Shown: piece after piece, positions 17,401-25,632 of the stretch
Layout: every line of letters begins with the position of its first letter
How positions within the stretch are numbered: position 1 is the first letter of the stretch
From: Pseudomonas sp. CFII64
GTDB taxonomy: Bacteria; Pseudomonadota; Gammaproteobacteria; Pseudomonadales; Pseudomonadaceae
Direction: 5' to 3'
Assembly: GCF_000416235.1 (NCBI RefSeq)
Contig: NZ_ATLO01000035.1
Coordinates: 1-64,000, forward strand
Length of the DNA: 64,000 bases
Made by a program: the position numbers and the translations under genes
Notes under the pieces: generated by a model
Databases searched by the model: none
Told to the model about the DNA's origin: nothing
The model's input: the letters and a program-made list of their open reading frames with translations, nothing else

Positions 17401-17673
17401 TGACTGTCAGGCGACTAAACCCGGCCGTTGATTTCAACGACAGGCAGGAAATTAGCCGCAGCGTCAGGCATCTACAAGCGGTGCAGAGGATATCCACAAA
17501 ATTCAGAATCGTCTTACAGAAGGGCGGATTTATTGCTGAAGGATGTTTCTGGATTACGGGGATTTGGGGGTGGTTTTCTGATGGGTTGGGTCGGGTTTTA
17601 CGGGTATTTGCCCATGGACGCCGCAACGCTCTGGCAAGCGCCGCAGAATAGGTCAGCCTGAACGGAAAACATT

Positions 17674-17730
17674 GTGAAGCATCTTGCGACGGCGTGCTAA
17701 TTCCAGTGGGTGCTTCACGGTGTAAGATGC
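17674..17730. promoter_or_regulatory. interlaced inverted repeats before the toxin-antitoxin pair
   Basis: Two overlapping inverted repeats: GTGAAGC (17674) with GCTTCAC (17712), and GCATCTT (17679) with AAGATGC (17724). They end 28 bp before the antitoxin start, the normal place for the operator of an autoregulated RHH antitoxin. Operator role is inferred. Confidence 0.45.
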
Positions 17731-17758
17731 CGAGCAAACGTTCACTATCGAGGCTGCC

Positions 17759-18001
17759 ATGACCGGGATATCCCTGAACCTGCCGGAAGACCTTTCCAAC
17801 TCGCTCGCCGACTTGGCCAAGACTAATGGCCAGACTGTCAGCTACTTGGCGATGGACGTTCTTCGCGACTACATCGAGCATGAAAAGACGTTAACTGCGC
17901 AGATCGAACTGGCGGTGGAGGAGGCCGATCAAGGCAAATTCGCGACCGATGAACAGGTAGCGGCAATGCGCGCCCGGCGTTGGAGCAGGAATGCGGGTTG
18001 A
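17759..18001 (+). CDS. ribbon-helix-helix antitoxin (RelB/StbD/ParD-like)
   Basis: 80 aa. The N-terminal MTGISLNLPEDLSNSLADLA is a ribbon-helix-helix DNA-binding unit, followed by VSYLAMDVLRDYIEHE. The acidic tail EEADQGKFATDEQVAAMRAR would wrap the toxin. The gene overlaps the toxin gene by 11 bp, typical of translational coupling in type II toxin-antitoxin operons. Such antitoxins normally repress their own promoter. Confidence 0.85.
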   Translation: MTGISLNLPEDLSNSLADLAKTNGQTVSYLAMDVLRDYIEHEKTLTAQIELAVEEADQGKFATDEQVAAMRARRWSRNAG

Positions 18002-18275
18002 GTGGCTGGAACAAGCCCTCAAAAATCTAGAGGACGAAGCAAATTACATAGCGCTTGAAAACCTCAGGTCTGCTGATGAGTTCTCAGATGCTATCTTTGC
18101 AAGCGTGGACAAGCTGGCGCGATTCCCAGCCATGGGTCGTGAAGGTCGAGTAAAGAACACGCGCGAATGGGCAGTGCCCAAGTGGTCCTATCTGATTCCC
18201 TATCGAGTACGTGGGGATCGCCTCCAGATCCTTGGTGTGTTTCACACACGACAACGGCCTCGTACCAAATGGTGA
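17991..18275 (+). CDS. RelE/ParE-family toxin
   Basis: 94 aa: MRVEWLEQALKNLEDEANYI, DKLARFPAMGREGRVKNTRE and PKWSYLIPYRVRGDRLQIL then GVFHTRQRP. This is the RelE/ParE fold (P-x-x-G-R-x-G-R-x-x-x-T-R-E is a ParE-like signature). Target is either gyrase (ParE) or ribosomal mRNA (RelE); the signature leans to the ParE side. The start is within the antitoxin gene. Confidence 0.87.
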   Translation: MRVEWLEQALKNLEDEANYIALENLRSADEFSDAIFASVDKLARFPAMGREGRVKNTREWAVPKWSYLIPYRVRGDRLQILGVFHTRQRPRTKW

Positions 18276-18390
18276 CGGCACAAAAATCTCTCTAGCTAAT
18301 GAAAGGCTTCGTCCTTCGGTCCGCTGCTTAGCGACCGATTTTGCAGTCTGACCTGGACGGACCCTCGAGCCAGAACAAATTGCGCAAATC

Positions 18391-18720
18391 TTACAGGTGC
18401 GCGCCTGTCTTCCTGCGACACTTCAAAAGCCAAATCAGCGTCAGCACGGTCGGCCAAAACAACGTGTTAAGAATGTCGTGAACGCTGGCCTGCCAGCGCC
18501 AGTAGCCGAAGCTTCCAATATCGTCTTGCCTGTCGACCCATTCGCCCACACACGCAAGGATGAAAACTACCAACCAGCCAATGTATGGCCTGTGTCGTCG
18601 GATGATAGCGACCAACATCAGATAGACCGCCATGCCCACGTAGATGTGCAGCGCGTCCTTTGACAGTCCGGTTGCCGACATGATGCTGAGCTTGATGCTT
18701 TGAGCGGTTGAGGTTTCCAT
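18391..18720 (-). CDS. small inner-membrane protein, possibly VanZ-like
   Basis: 109 aa with about three membrane helices: ALHIYVGMAVYLMLVAIIRR, IGWLVVFILACVGEWVD and ILNTLFWPTVLTLIWLL. The order helix-turn-helix with D/E-rich loops (GEWVDRQDDIGSFG) recalls VanZ-like proteins but similarity is too weak to be sure. ATG 18720 has an excellent GGGAGGAAG ribosome site; an upstream frame to 18774 is unsupported. Sits between the toxin gene and the ECF sigma operon. Confidence 0.65.
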   Translation of the reverse strand: METSTAQSIKLSIMSATGLSKDALHIYVGMAVYLMLVAIIRRHRPYIGWLVVFILACVGEWVDRQDDIGSFGYWRWQASVHDILNTLFWPTVLTLIWLLKCRRKTGAHL

Positions 18721-18842
18721 GAAGTTCTTCCTCCCTGACCTTTCTACGTACTCTCGACTCTGGCCGAGCATCAATTATAAGTCGCTCTTGCACCGGCAAT
18801 CCCGCCACACCCTTGCAATCAGGCACCAATCACACCACCATT

Positions 18843-18861
18843 GCGAATAGTTTTCATTAAC
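18843..18861. promoter_or_regulatory. Fur-box-like site
   Basis: GCGAATAGTTTTCATTAAC matches 12 of 19 positions of the Fur consensus GATAATGATAATCATTATC, by my own alignment. It lies 16 bp before the GTG start of the ECF sigma gene, consistent with iron repression of this siderophore-uptake operon. Confidence 0.55.
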
Positions 18862-18877
18862 ATGGACGCCACTCGCT

Positions 18878-19396
18878 GTGTTTCCTACTCATCCGGCAAA
18901 CCAAGATCCTCGTCAGCAGGCGCTTCATCGCCTGTTTGGCGAGCACCACAGCTGGCTGCTTGAACGCCTGCGTCTGCGCCTGCACTGTCGCGAGGATGCC
19001 GCCGATATGGCGGCCGAAACCTTCGCTCAGGTTGTGGCGCTGCCGGATCCCCATGCCATTCGTGAGCCCCGGGCGTTGTTGAGCCTCATTGGCAAGCGGC
19101 TGATGTTCGCCCGCTGGCGGCGCAATGATGTCGAACGTGCCTATCTCGACGCCCTCGCTTCCTTGCCCGAGCCGACCGCGCCTTCGCCCGAGGAGCATTG
19201 GGTGGTGATGGAGGCATTGATGGCGGTCGATCAGTTGCTGGATGGTTTGTCGTCCAAGGCCCGCGCGGCGTTTCTGTATAGCCAGATCGATGGCCTGACT
19301 TACGCACGTATCGCCGAGGAGTTGGGGGTGTCGGTGACGCGAGTGCATCAGTATGTGGTGCAGGGATTGACCGCGTGTTACCGGGGCGTGTCGTGA
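18878..19396 (+). CDS. ECF sigma factor, FecI/PvdS-like iron starvation type
   Basis: 172 aa group IV sigma factor. Region 2 spans about residues 13-75 (LFGEHHSWLLERLRLRLHCR, EDAADMAAETFAQVV). Region 4 is about 115-168 (LDGLSSKARAAFLYSQIDGL, TYARIAEELGVSVTRVHQYV). The 'ALLSLIGKRL' stretch is also typical of FecI relatives. The GTG at 18878 is the only start in frame near the region 2 edge. Expected to transcribe the receptor gene downstream after a signal through FecR. Stop overlaps the FecR start (GTGA). Confidence 0.92.
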   Translation: MFPTHPANQDPRQQALHRLFGEHHSWLLERLRLRLHCREDAADMAAETFAQVVALPDPHAIREPRALLSLIGKRLMFARWRRNDVERAYLDALASLPEPTAPSPEEHWVVMEALMAVDQLLDGLSSKARAAFLYSQIDGLTYARIAEELGVSVTRVHQYVVQGLTACYRGVS

Positions 19397-20334
19397 CGAC
19401 GGTGTCTGCGGCGGCGGCGCAGGCGATCGAGTGGTATGCGCGGCGTGCTTCGGGTGTGTTCACGGAACAGGACCAGGAGCAATTGATTGGGTGGCTGGCC
19501 GCCGACCCGAGTCATCTGCGCGCCTGGCAGACCTTGCAGCAGCAGTTGAACCGTAGCGTGACGCCGTTGGTGCAGCAGCAGGCCGCCGTCCATGCGCTGT
19601 GCGACGCCGGTTACAGTCGTCGTCGCATGCTGCGTGGCGCTCTCAGCCTGGGTGCCCTGGCTGTCGGCGCGCAGTTGTTGACCCTGCCGGGTGGACCGTT
19701 GCACGCACGTTTGCGCGCCGACCTGCGCACCTCGACCGCCCAACGCCGTACGTTCACTCTTGATGACGGCTCGACCTTGCAACTCAATGCGCAGAGTTCC
19801 GTCGATCTGAATTTCAACCCTCGGCAGCGGCACGTCCAACTGTTGCGCGGCGCGGTGCAGGCCCAGGTGCGCAGCGATCCGGCGCGGCCGTTCGTGCTGG
19901 CGTGCCCGTGGGGCGAGGTCTGGCTCGACAGTGGCCGGTGCCTGCTGGCGATGCAGGCCAGTCAGCCTCAGGTGTGGGCGCTGGAGGGTTCCTTGCAGTT
20001 GCGCACGGCCCATCACAATCAGCACCTCGCTGCCGGCCAAGGCCTGGCATTCGATGGCAACCGCTGGCAGGACCTTCCTTCGCATTATGTTGACGAGCGC
20101 AGCTGGACCAGAGGGCTGCTCGAAGTCCATGACCAGTCTCTGGGCCAAGTGATCGAGCACCTTGCGCCTTACCACCAGGGGCTGCTGCACGTTTCGACGG
20201 CGGCAGCGGCGTTGCGGATATCCGGAGTGTTTACCCTGGATGACACGCGCGTTGCGCTGGCCGCGCTCAAGGATGTGCTGCCGTTGCGCATCGATACCTG
20301 GCTGGGCGTGTGGACACGAATCGAGCGTGTCTGA
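19393..20334 (+). CDS. FecR-family anti-sigma/regulator protein
   Basis: 313 aa inner-membrane sigma regulator. The N-terminal cytoplasmic part AAAAQAIEWYARRASGVFTE binds the sigma factor; a membrane segment is near 80-100 (GALSLGALAVGAQLLTLPGG). The periplasmic FecR domain has RTFTLDDGSTLQLNAQSSVD and ends with a secretin/TonB-like short domain (LAPYHQGLLHVSTAAAALRI, SGVFTLDDTRVALAALKDVL). Start GTG 19393 overlaps the sigma stop by 4 bp. It relays the receptor's ligand signal across the membrane. Confidence 0.92.
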   Translation: MTTVSAAAAQAIEWYARRASGVFTEQDQEQLIGWLAADPSHLRAWQTLQQQLNRSVTPLVQQQAAVHALCDAGYSRRRMLRGALSLGALAVGAQLLTLPGGPLHARLRADLRTSTAQRRTFTLDDGSTLQLNAQSSVDLNFNPRQRHVQLLRGAVQAQVRSDPARPFVLACPWGEVWLDSGRCLLAMQASQPQVWALEGSLQLRTAHHNQHLAAGQGLAFDGNRWQDLPSHYVDERSWTRGLLEVHDQSLGQVIEHLAPYHQGLLHVSTAAAALRISGVFTLDDTRVALAALKDVLPLRIDTWLGVWTRIERV

Positions 20335-20436
20335 ATTTTTTTCCTGACACCCCTGAAAATATCCGGGACTCGCGTCACATACCTGATAGACGCGCGTATT
20401 CCGCGCACTCGTTTCCGTACTTCTGCGAGCCCGCTC

Positions 20437-22791
20437 ATGCATCCCAACCTCCTTTTGCCGCTGTTTGCCGGCTGCCTGGCCAGCTTTACCCTGCAGGCGG
20501 CCGAAACCGCCTATGACTTCAACCTGCCTGCCGGCGCTGTGGGTAATACCCTGATCGGCATCGGCCAGGTGAGTGGCCAGCAGGTGCTGTTTATTCCGAC
20601 GGATGTGGCGGGTCGCCAGGCGCCAGCGGTGCGCGGGCACTTGAGTGCGAGTGAAGCAGTGCGCCGGAGCCTGGCGGGCACCGGCCTGAGTGTGAGGGTC
20701 ACCACGAGCGGTGCCTTGAGCGTGCAACGAGCCGGCGACGGCCTGACCCTGGACGCCATCAACATTGATGCAATGCGCCAGGGCGGAGAAACCGCCGACG
20801 TCGGCTATGTGGCTCAACGTTCGTCGGTTGGCACAAAAACCCGGACGGAATTGGTAAAAATCCCACAATCCGTGTCAGTAGTGACCCGCGAAGAACTCAA
20901 CGCGCGCAAAAGCGACAACCTCTCCGACGCGCTCAAGTACACCCCCGGGTTCAGCAGCCAGCCCGCCAGTTTCAGCCGCACTGCCGACGACTACACCCTG
21001 CGCGGCTTCAACGTCGGCGCCGGTACCGGGGGCATCCTGCGCGATGGCATGAAACTGCAATCGAACCCCTACGACGGCAGTGTCGAAGCGTATGGGCTGG
21101 AACGCGTCGAGGTACTCAAGGGCGCCTCGTCCGTGCTGTATGGCCAGCTGTCGCCGGGCGGCATGATCAATACCGTGAGCAAGCGTCCTACCGATACGCC
21201 GCTGCACGAAATCGGCCTGGAACTGGGCAACTACGACCGCCGCCAGTACACCCTCGACCTGGGCGGACCGGTGGATGACCAAGGCCAGTTCAGCTATCGC
21301 CTGACCGGGCTGTGGCGCGACAGCGGCACGCAGGTCGACCACGTCGACGATGATCGCCGCTACATTGCCCCGGCCGTGACCTGGAAACCCGACGACGATA
21401 CCTCGCTGACCATCCTCGCCAGCCATCAGGAAACCGAGACGGGTTTCTCGCCGCCGATGAGCTATGCGCTCAGCACCTACAGCAATACCCCCGGCTACAA
21501 GATCGGCCGCAACCAGTTCGTGGGCGAGCCCGGCTACGACCATTTCACCAATCGCATGGACACACTCGGCTACCTCTTCGAGCATCGCTTCAACGACAAC
21601 CTGAGCGTCAATCAAAGTCTGCGTTACTTCCAGGCCAATACCAATTGGGACTACCTGATTCCCGTGTCGGTCAGCGGCAGCCGACTGCTGCGTCGCTACA
21701 GCGCCCGCGAAGAACGCTCCACCGGCTGGACCAGCGACAACAACCTGAACTTCACTTTCGACAGTGGACGCTGGCAGCATGACCTGGTGCTGGGCGTGGA
21801 CTACTACCACAAGACCTATGATTCGCACCGCCTGATCAGCTCGACCCAGGCCCAACTGGCACCGTCGCTGAACCTGGCCAACCCGCAATACACCGGCGTC
21901 GGCGCCAACACCGCGCCCGACACCGGCAGTGACCTGCACAGCAGCCAGGCCGGCATCTACCTGCAAGACCAAATCACCTTCGCCGATAAATGGGTACTGC
22001 TGCTCGGTGGCCGCCAGGACTGGGCCGAGAGCGTCACCACCACCTTTGCCACCGACGCCCGCGCCACCCGCAACGACAAAAAAGCCACCGGCCGTGTAGG
22101 CCTGGTCTACCTCGCCGATAACGGCCTGGCGCCCTACGTCAGCTACAGCCAGTCATTCCAGCCGGCCAGCGTCAGTAACCCGGCCTTCGGCAACGCTTTT
22201 GCCCCACTAGAGGGTGAACAATACGAAATCGGCCTGCGCTACCAGCCACCCGGCACCGACACTCTGCTCAGCGCCGCCGTCTACCAGCTCGACCAGGACA
22301 ACTCCCTGAGCCTCGACAGCCTCACCAACACCTACGTGCAATACGGCAAGACCCGCTCCAAAGGCCTGGAACTCGAAGCCAAGAGCAACCTCACCGAGAA
22401 CCTTCAACTCAGTGCCGGCTACGCCTACACCGATACCCACGTACTGGAAGACAAGACCGCCAGCAACGTAGGCAAACGCATCGAAGGCGTGCCCTACAAC
22501 AGCGCCAGCCTGTGGGCCACCTACCGTTTGGCAAGCCTTGGCCTGGAACGCCTGCGCCTGGGGGCTGGCGCCCGGTACACAGGGACTACGCGGACTACAC
22601 CGAGCGCTTACGATGGGAAGATCCCGGCTTATACGCTGGTCGATGCGCTGGTGAGTTACGACGTGGACAGTCACTGGCAACTGCAGGCTAAAGCGCAGAA
22701 TCTGTTCGACAGGAAATACCTGTATTGCAATACAACATGCCGGTATGGCGATGAGCGCAGCTTGATTGGTTCGGTTACGTATAAGTGGTGA
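20437..22791 (+). CDS. TonB-dependent siderophore receptor with signalling domain (FoxA/FiuA-like)
   Basis: 784 aa transducing receptor. Signal peptide at about 1-20; STN signalling domain at about 25-100 (YDFNLPAGAVGNTLIGIGQV, LSASEAVRRSLAGTGLSV). The plug domain follows (IPQSVSVVTREELNARKSDN, RGFNVGAGTGGILRDGM, the LKGASSVLYGQLSPGGMIN block), then a 22-strand barrel ending LIGSVTYKW with terminal aromatic Trp. The Cys pair in YLYCNTTCRYGDER near the end is characteristic of FoxA/FiuA-type hydroxamate receptors, so a ferrioxamine- or ferrichrome-like substrate is inferred. 102 bp after the fecR gene. Confidence 0.92.
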   Translation: MHPNLLLPLFAGCLASFTLQAAETAYDFNLPAGAVGNTLIGIGQVSGQQVLFIPTDVAGRQAPAVRGHLSASEAVRRSLAGTGLSVRVTTSGALSVQRAGDGLTLDAINIDAMRQGGETADVGYVAQRSSVGTKTRTELVKIPQSVSVVTREELNARKSDNLSDALKYTPGFSSQPASFSRTADDYTLRGFNVGAGTGGILRDGMKLQSNPYDGSVEAYGLERVEVLKGASSVLYGQLSPGGMINTVSKRPTDTPLHEIGLELGNYDRRQYTLDLGGPVDDQGQFSYRLTGLWRDSGTQVDHVDDDRRYIAPAVTWKPDDDTSLTILASHQETETGFSPPMSYALSTYSNTPGYKIGRNQFVGEPGYDHFTNRMDTLGYLFEHRFNDNLSVNQSLRYFQANTNWDYLIPVSVSGSRLLRRYSAREERSTGWTSDNNLNFTFDSGRWQHDLVLGVDYYHKTYDSHRLISSTQAQLAPSLNLANPQYTGVGANTAPDTGSDLHSSQAGIYLQDQITFADKWVLLLGGRQDWAESVTTTFATDARATRNDKKATGRVGLVYLADNGLAPYVSYSQSFQPASVSNPAFGNAFAPLEGEQYEIGLRYQPPGTDTLLSAAVYQLDQDNSLSLDSLTNTYVQYGKTRSKGLELEAKSNLTENLQLSAGYAYTDTHVLEDKTASNVGKRIEGVPYNSASLWATYRLASLGLERLRLGAGARYTGTTRTTPSAYDGKIPAYTLVDALVSYDVDSHWQLQAKAQNLFDRKYLYCNTTCRYGDERSLIGSVTYKW

Positions 22792-22889
22792 AAGCCCAGG
22801 CGGTCGGCAGGTGAGTTCAGCTTGTTATCAACAGCAGGCGGGGTTGCGCTGTACTTGGCTAGACCCGGTACTGGCACCTCCGCATGCCC

Positions 22890-23777
22890 CTACTTCACCT
22901 GCGCCTCCTCCAACAGCCAGTGCGCAAATGCCTGGATGGGTGTGCGGCTCAGCTCAAGATGTTCGGGTAACACCAGGCAAAAGGTCTTGGCGACATTCTC
23001 CTCCTGCGGCCATGGCGCAACCAGCCGGCCTTGCTCCAGCTCTGCTTCCACATACAGGCGTGGTACGAGTGCCACGCCGAGGCCAGCCAGTGCTGCCTCG
23101 ATCAACATCGCATGCAAATCGTAGCGCGCGCCCATCGCTGCGTTGCTCAGGACAATCCGGGTTTCCTGGGCGTAACGCTGCCAGGCATCCGGGTTCTGCC
23201 GTCGGTGTAATCGCGGCAGTGAATCCAGGTCCGTTGCCTGCTTGTCCGGATTCAGGAGGGCAGGATGACAAACCGGAATTAATACTTCGTTCAACAGGCG
23301 GTGCGTGTGCATGCCTGTCCAGGCCGGGTGCTCAAAATGGATGGCGGCATCAAATCCGCTACCGGCAAGTACGAACGGTTCCATACGTTCCGAGAGGTGC
23401 ACGCAGATATTTGGGTGTTGCCGGCCAAAGCCAGACAACCGAGGAATCAGCCAGCGCAAGGCAAAGGTTGGGCTGACGGCGATATCCAGGCTTTCGCCGT
23501 CGCTGGGCTGACCCATCAAATACTGGCTGTCCCTGTCGAGCCGGTCGAGTACTTCGCGCACTTGGGCAGCGTAGCGCTCACCGTTAGGCAAGAGCCGTAC
23601 GCGGTTGCCAACGCGCTCGAATAGCGTGATGCCCAGAAAGGCTTCCAGGCGGCCTATCTGCCTACTGATGCCGCCTTCGGTCAAGGCCAACTCTTTTGCG
23701 GCACGGGCGAAACTGCCATGGCGGGCTGCTGTTTCAAAGGCCATCAGGGCAGCGTTACTGGGGAGCTTTCGACGCAT
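22890..23777 (-). CDS. LysR-family regulator (GcvA-like)
   Basis: 295 aa. N-terminal winged HTH: LPSNAALMAFETAARHGSFA, RAAKELALTEGGISRQIGRL. The C-terminal effector domain begins near 90 with LDIAVSPTFALRWLIPRLSG. The 'LTEGGISRQI' recognition helix and 'PRL--F---HP' place it in the GcvA/AmpR subgroup. It is divergent from the two-gene operon at 23901, its likely target. Confidence 0.93.
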   Translation of the reverse strand: MRRKLPSNAALMAFETAARHGSFARAAKELALTEGGISRQIGRLEAFLGITLFERVGNRVRLLPNGERYAAQVREVLDRLDRDSQYLMGQPSDGESLDIAVSPTFALRWLIPRLSGFGRQHPNICVHLSERMEPFVLAGSGFDAAIHFEHPAWTGMHTHRLLNEVLIPVCHPALLNPDKQATDLDSLPRLHRRQNPDAWQRYAQETRIVLSNAAMGARYDLHAMLIEAALAGLGVALVPRLYVEAELEQGRLVAPWPQEENVAKTFCLVLPEHLELSRTPIQAFAHWLLEEAQVK

Positions 23778-23900
23778 GGTCTTTCCTGGTTCAAATCAAG
23801 GCAGTCACCTTGATGTTTAGTCACTGTAGGGTGCCGAAAAGTCGTTTTATCGGTCATTAGCGCGGCATTAGCATGATGGAACATCAACCAATGAAGTGAC

Positions 23901-24413
23901 ATGATGATTTACACAGTCGAATGCAACTACGCCGACCCCGCCAGCGAAGCCGAGTGGAATGCGTTTTACAGCCTGGAAAAACTGCCAGCGCTGATCTCGG
24001 TCAGCGGATTTGGCTCCTCACAGCGTTTCAAAGCCTTGAGCGGCGATTGTCCGGGCTACCTGGCCCTACATTCGGTCGATAGGCTTGCCGTATTGCAGAG
24101 CGACGAGTACCGCCAAAAAGGAGGTGGCAACTTTTCCCGCTGGCAGTCGCACATCACTGATTGGAGACGCAACCTCTATGCCGGGCTGGACCGGGCAATT
24201 GCCGTGGGCGCGGACGAATTCCTGTTGGTCAGTGAACAAGGCCCTCAAACGCTGATTGAATTAGGCCTTACACCTCTAGCGCTGCACGCCGTTGCTTTGG
24301 ACAAGACCCCTGCACACCGTTGGCTGGCCAAACTCGATTGCACTCAGGCAAGGGCCAGCGAACTGCAGGGGTTGAATGTATATCGCGCAATGACTGTGCA
24401 GTTACTGTCATGA
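23901..24413 (+). CDS. uncharacterised protein, EthD/DUF4286-like, in operon with MBL-fold enzyme
   Basis: 170 aa. Opens MMIYTVECNYADPASEAEWN, AFYSLEKLPALISVSGFGSS, a layout like dimeric alpha-beta barrel (EthD/antibiotic-monooxygenase-type) proteins. The C-terminal half repeats a weaker version (PLALHAVALDKTPAHRWLAK, VYRAMTVQLLS). No catalytic motif identified. Two ATG codons in tandem at 23901 and 23904. Its stop overlaps the next gene start by 4 bp. Possibly a degradative role under the divergent LysR regulator; function not assigned. Confidence 0.7.
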   Translation: MMIYTVECNYADPASEAEWNAFYSLEKLPALISVSGFGSSQRFKALSGDCPGYLALHSVDRLAVLQSDEYRQKGGGNFSRWQSHITDWRRNLYAGLDRAIAVGADEFLLVSEQGPQTLIELGLTPLALHAVALDKTPAHRWLAKLDCTQARASELQGLNVYRAMTVQLLS

Positions 24414-25264
24414 GTTACTTGGACATAAATCGCGGAATACTCCCCAGCCAGCAAATAGGCGACTTTTCAATCACCGCCATCAGCGACGGTTACTTGGGGG
24501 CGAGCCTGGATTTTCTCGCCAATATTGCGCCAACGGAGGCGGTCCGGCTTCAGTTAGCCGCCGGGATCAGCGAGCCAGCTTCGATCCATATCAATTGCTA
24601 TCTGGTACGTGGGCGTGGCCGAACGATTCTGATCGACGCCGGCGCCGGTGGCTTCAAGCAATGGGGCGGCGAGTTGCTGGCCAATCTTGCATTGGCCGGC
24701 GTGCAACCCAGCGAAATAGACACGATTCTGCTGACCCACGCGCACCCCGACCACATCGGTGGCTTGTTGAACGCAGTGGGCGAAATCGCCTTCGCCAATG
24801 CTGAGTTGGTTGTGCATCAACGAGAGCTAGCGTTCTGGGAGGACGATGGCCACCTTGGTCAGGCCAGTGAGCGCGCGCGGGGAAACTTTCTGTTGGCACG
24901 AAGGGTGTTCGAGCAATACCGGCAAAATCTACGCCCGTTCACCGCCAACGACGTACTGCCCGGCATCAGCGCGATGCCGTTGCCTGGGCATACGGTCGGG
25001 CATTGCGGCTACCGCTTCGAATCCGCAGCGGGCAGCCTGCTGGTGTGGGGCGATATCGTTCATTTTCCTCAGATTCAGATTGCGCGCCCCGATGTCACGA
25101 TTGCCTTCGATCAGGACCCGCTGCTATCGGCGGCCACGCGTACGAGGTTGCTGGATGTAGCCAGTACAGACAACTTGATGGTCGCTGGCATGCACTTGGG
25201 CGCGCTCGGTTTTGCTCATATCAAGCGCTCCGGTAACACCTACGCCATTGCTTACGAAGCGTGA
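24410..25264 (+). CDS. metallo-beta-lactamase-fold hydrolase
   Basis: 284 aa metal hydrolase. The metal motif is THAHPDHIGGLL (HxHxDH) near residue 117, with a later GHTVGHCGY and VWGDIVHF supplying His/Asp ligands and AGMHLGALG near the end the last His. The N-terminal strand block GDFSITAISDGYL and INCYLVRGRGRTILIDAGAG are typical of the lactonase/glyoxalase II-like branch. Start ATG 24410 overlaps the upstream stop (ATGA), so the pair is translationally coupled. Substrate unknown. Confidence 0.9.
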   Translation: MSYLDINRGILPSQQIGDFSITAISDGYLGASLDFLANIAPTEAVRLQLAAGISEPASIHINCYLVRGRGRTILIDAGAGGFKQWGGELLANLALAGVQPSEIDTILLTHAHPDHIGGLLNAVGEIAFANAELVVHQRELAFWEDDGHLGQASERARGNFLLARRVFEQYRQNLRPFTANDVLPGISAMPLPGHTVGHCGYRFESAAGSLLVWGDIVHFPQIQIARPDVTIAFDQDPLLSAATRTRLLDVASTDNLMVAGMHLGALGFAHIKRSGNTYAIAYEA

Positions 25265-25323
25265 GCCAAGTACGGGCAACAAGCTGTCTTTCGATAGTGT
25301 TTCTTAGCGCCTGAAAAAACTCC

Positions 25324-25350
25324 CTTGTACGCGTTGGGCTGCAGCAGCGG
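25324..25350 (+). repeat. near-copy of island sequence 33310-33336
   Basis: CTTGTACGCGTTGGGCTGCA followed by GCAGCGG; differs from the copy at 33310-33336 at 2 of 27 positions. Same orientation. Confidence 0.75.
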
Positions 25351-25403
25351 CATGGGTATCAGGAAATCGCAAGCGTCTTGCTGAAGTGAAAGCGGCCAAA
25401 ACG

Positions 25404-25429
25404 AAAAAACCCGCCAGAAGGCGGGCTTG
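25404..25429 (-). terminator. relic terminator resembling the tRNA-Thr terminator
   Basis: AAAAAACCCGCC-AGAA-GGCGGG on the plus strand; on the minus strand this is a 6 bp GC stem followed by six T. The sequence from AACGAAAAAACCCGCC onward matches that at 35240 closely, and in both places it lies 45-50 bp left of a tRNA-Thr 3' end. Confidence 0.6.
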
Positions 25430-25474
25430 TCGCGGGGGGGCAGAGATTTTGAAAGCCTTCTCTGGAACCTTGTA

Positions 25475-25494
25475 TGGTGCGGCACCAGACGAAC
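25475..25494 (-). other. worn copy of the tRNA-Thr 3' end (candidate att site)
   Basis: TGGTGCGGCACCAGACGAAC aligns with the tRNA-Thr 3' end at 35312-35335 (TGGTGCCGGCACCAGGAGTC then GAAC) with four single-base deletions. The 15 bp on its left (TGGAACCTTGTA) also match the tRNA flank (TGGAGCCTAATG). Read as the left junction of the island or a relic of an earlier insertion. Confidence 0.5.
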
Positions 25495-25601
25495 GGTAGC
25501 TAGGAGCGGGGCTAGGTCTTTTGCGGGACTGGAGTTCGGTGGAAAATTTGGCGTACCCCAACCGGTAACTATAAATAAATCAGCTAGTTATGGATTTTAG
25601 T

Positions 25602-25632
25602 GGAATCGAACCCGGTATTTACAAAGTGTCAG
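25602..25632 (-). other. second tRNA-Thr-like fragment
   Basis: GGAATCGAACCCGG matches 13 of 14 bases of the T-arm of tRNA-Thr (35326-35339), and the following TTTACAAAGTGTCAG resembles its anticodon-arm segment GATTACAAGTCAG. No acceptor stem or complete cloverleaf can be formed, so it is not a working tRNA. Confidence 0.4.

Noticed and set aside
17391..17661. Two overlapping plus-strand frames (86 and 77 aa)
   Set aside because: Mutually overlapping, no ribosome site, and part of the repeated leader sequence.
17300..17881. 193 aa minus-strand frame across the DUF3077 leader and antitoxin start
   Set aside because: It overlaps the leader hairpins and the antitoxin gene on the other strand, has no ribosome site and its product looks like chance translation of repeats.
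23778..23900. A defined LysR operator in the divergent region
   Set aside because: Several T-N11-A motifs are possible; none stands out clearly enough to annotate.
25252..25561. Two minus-strand frames at the left island edge
   Set aside because: They translate through the terminator relic and tRNA relic, so are not genes.
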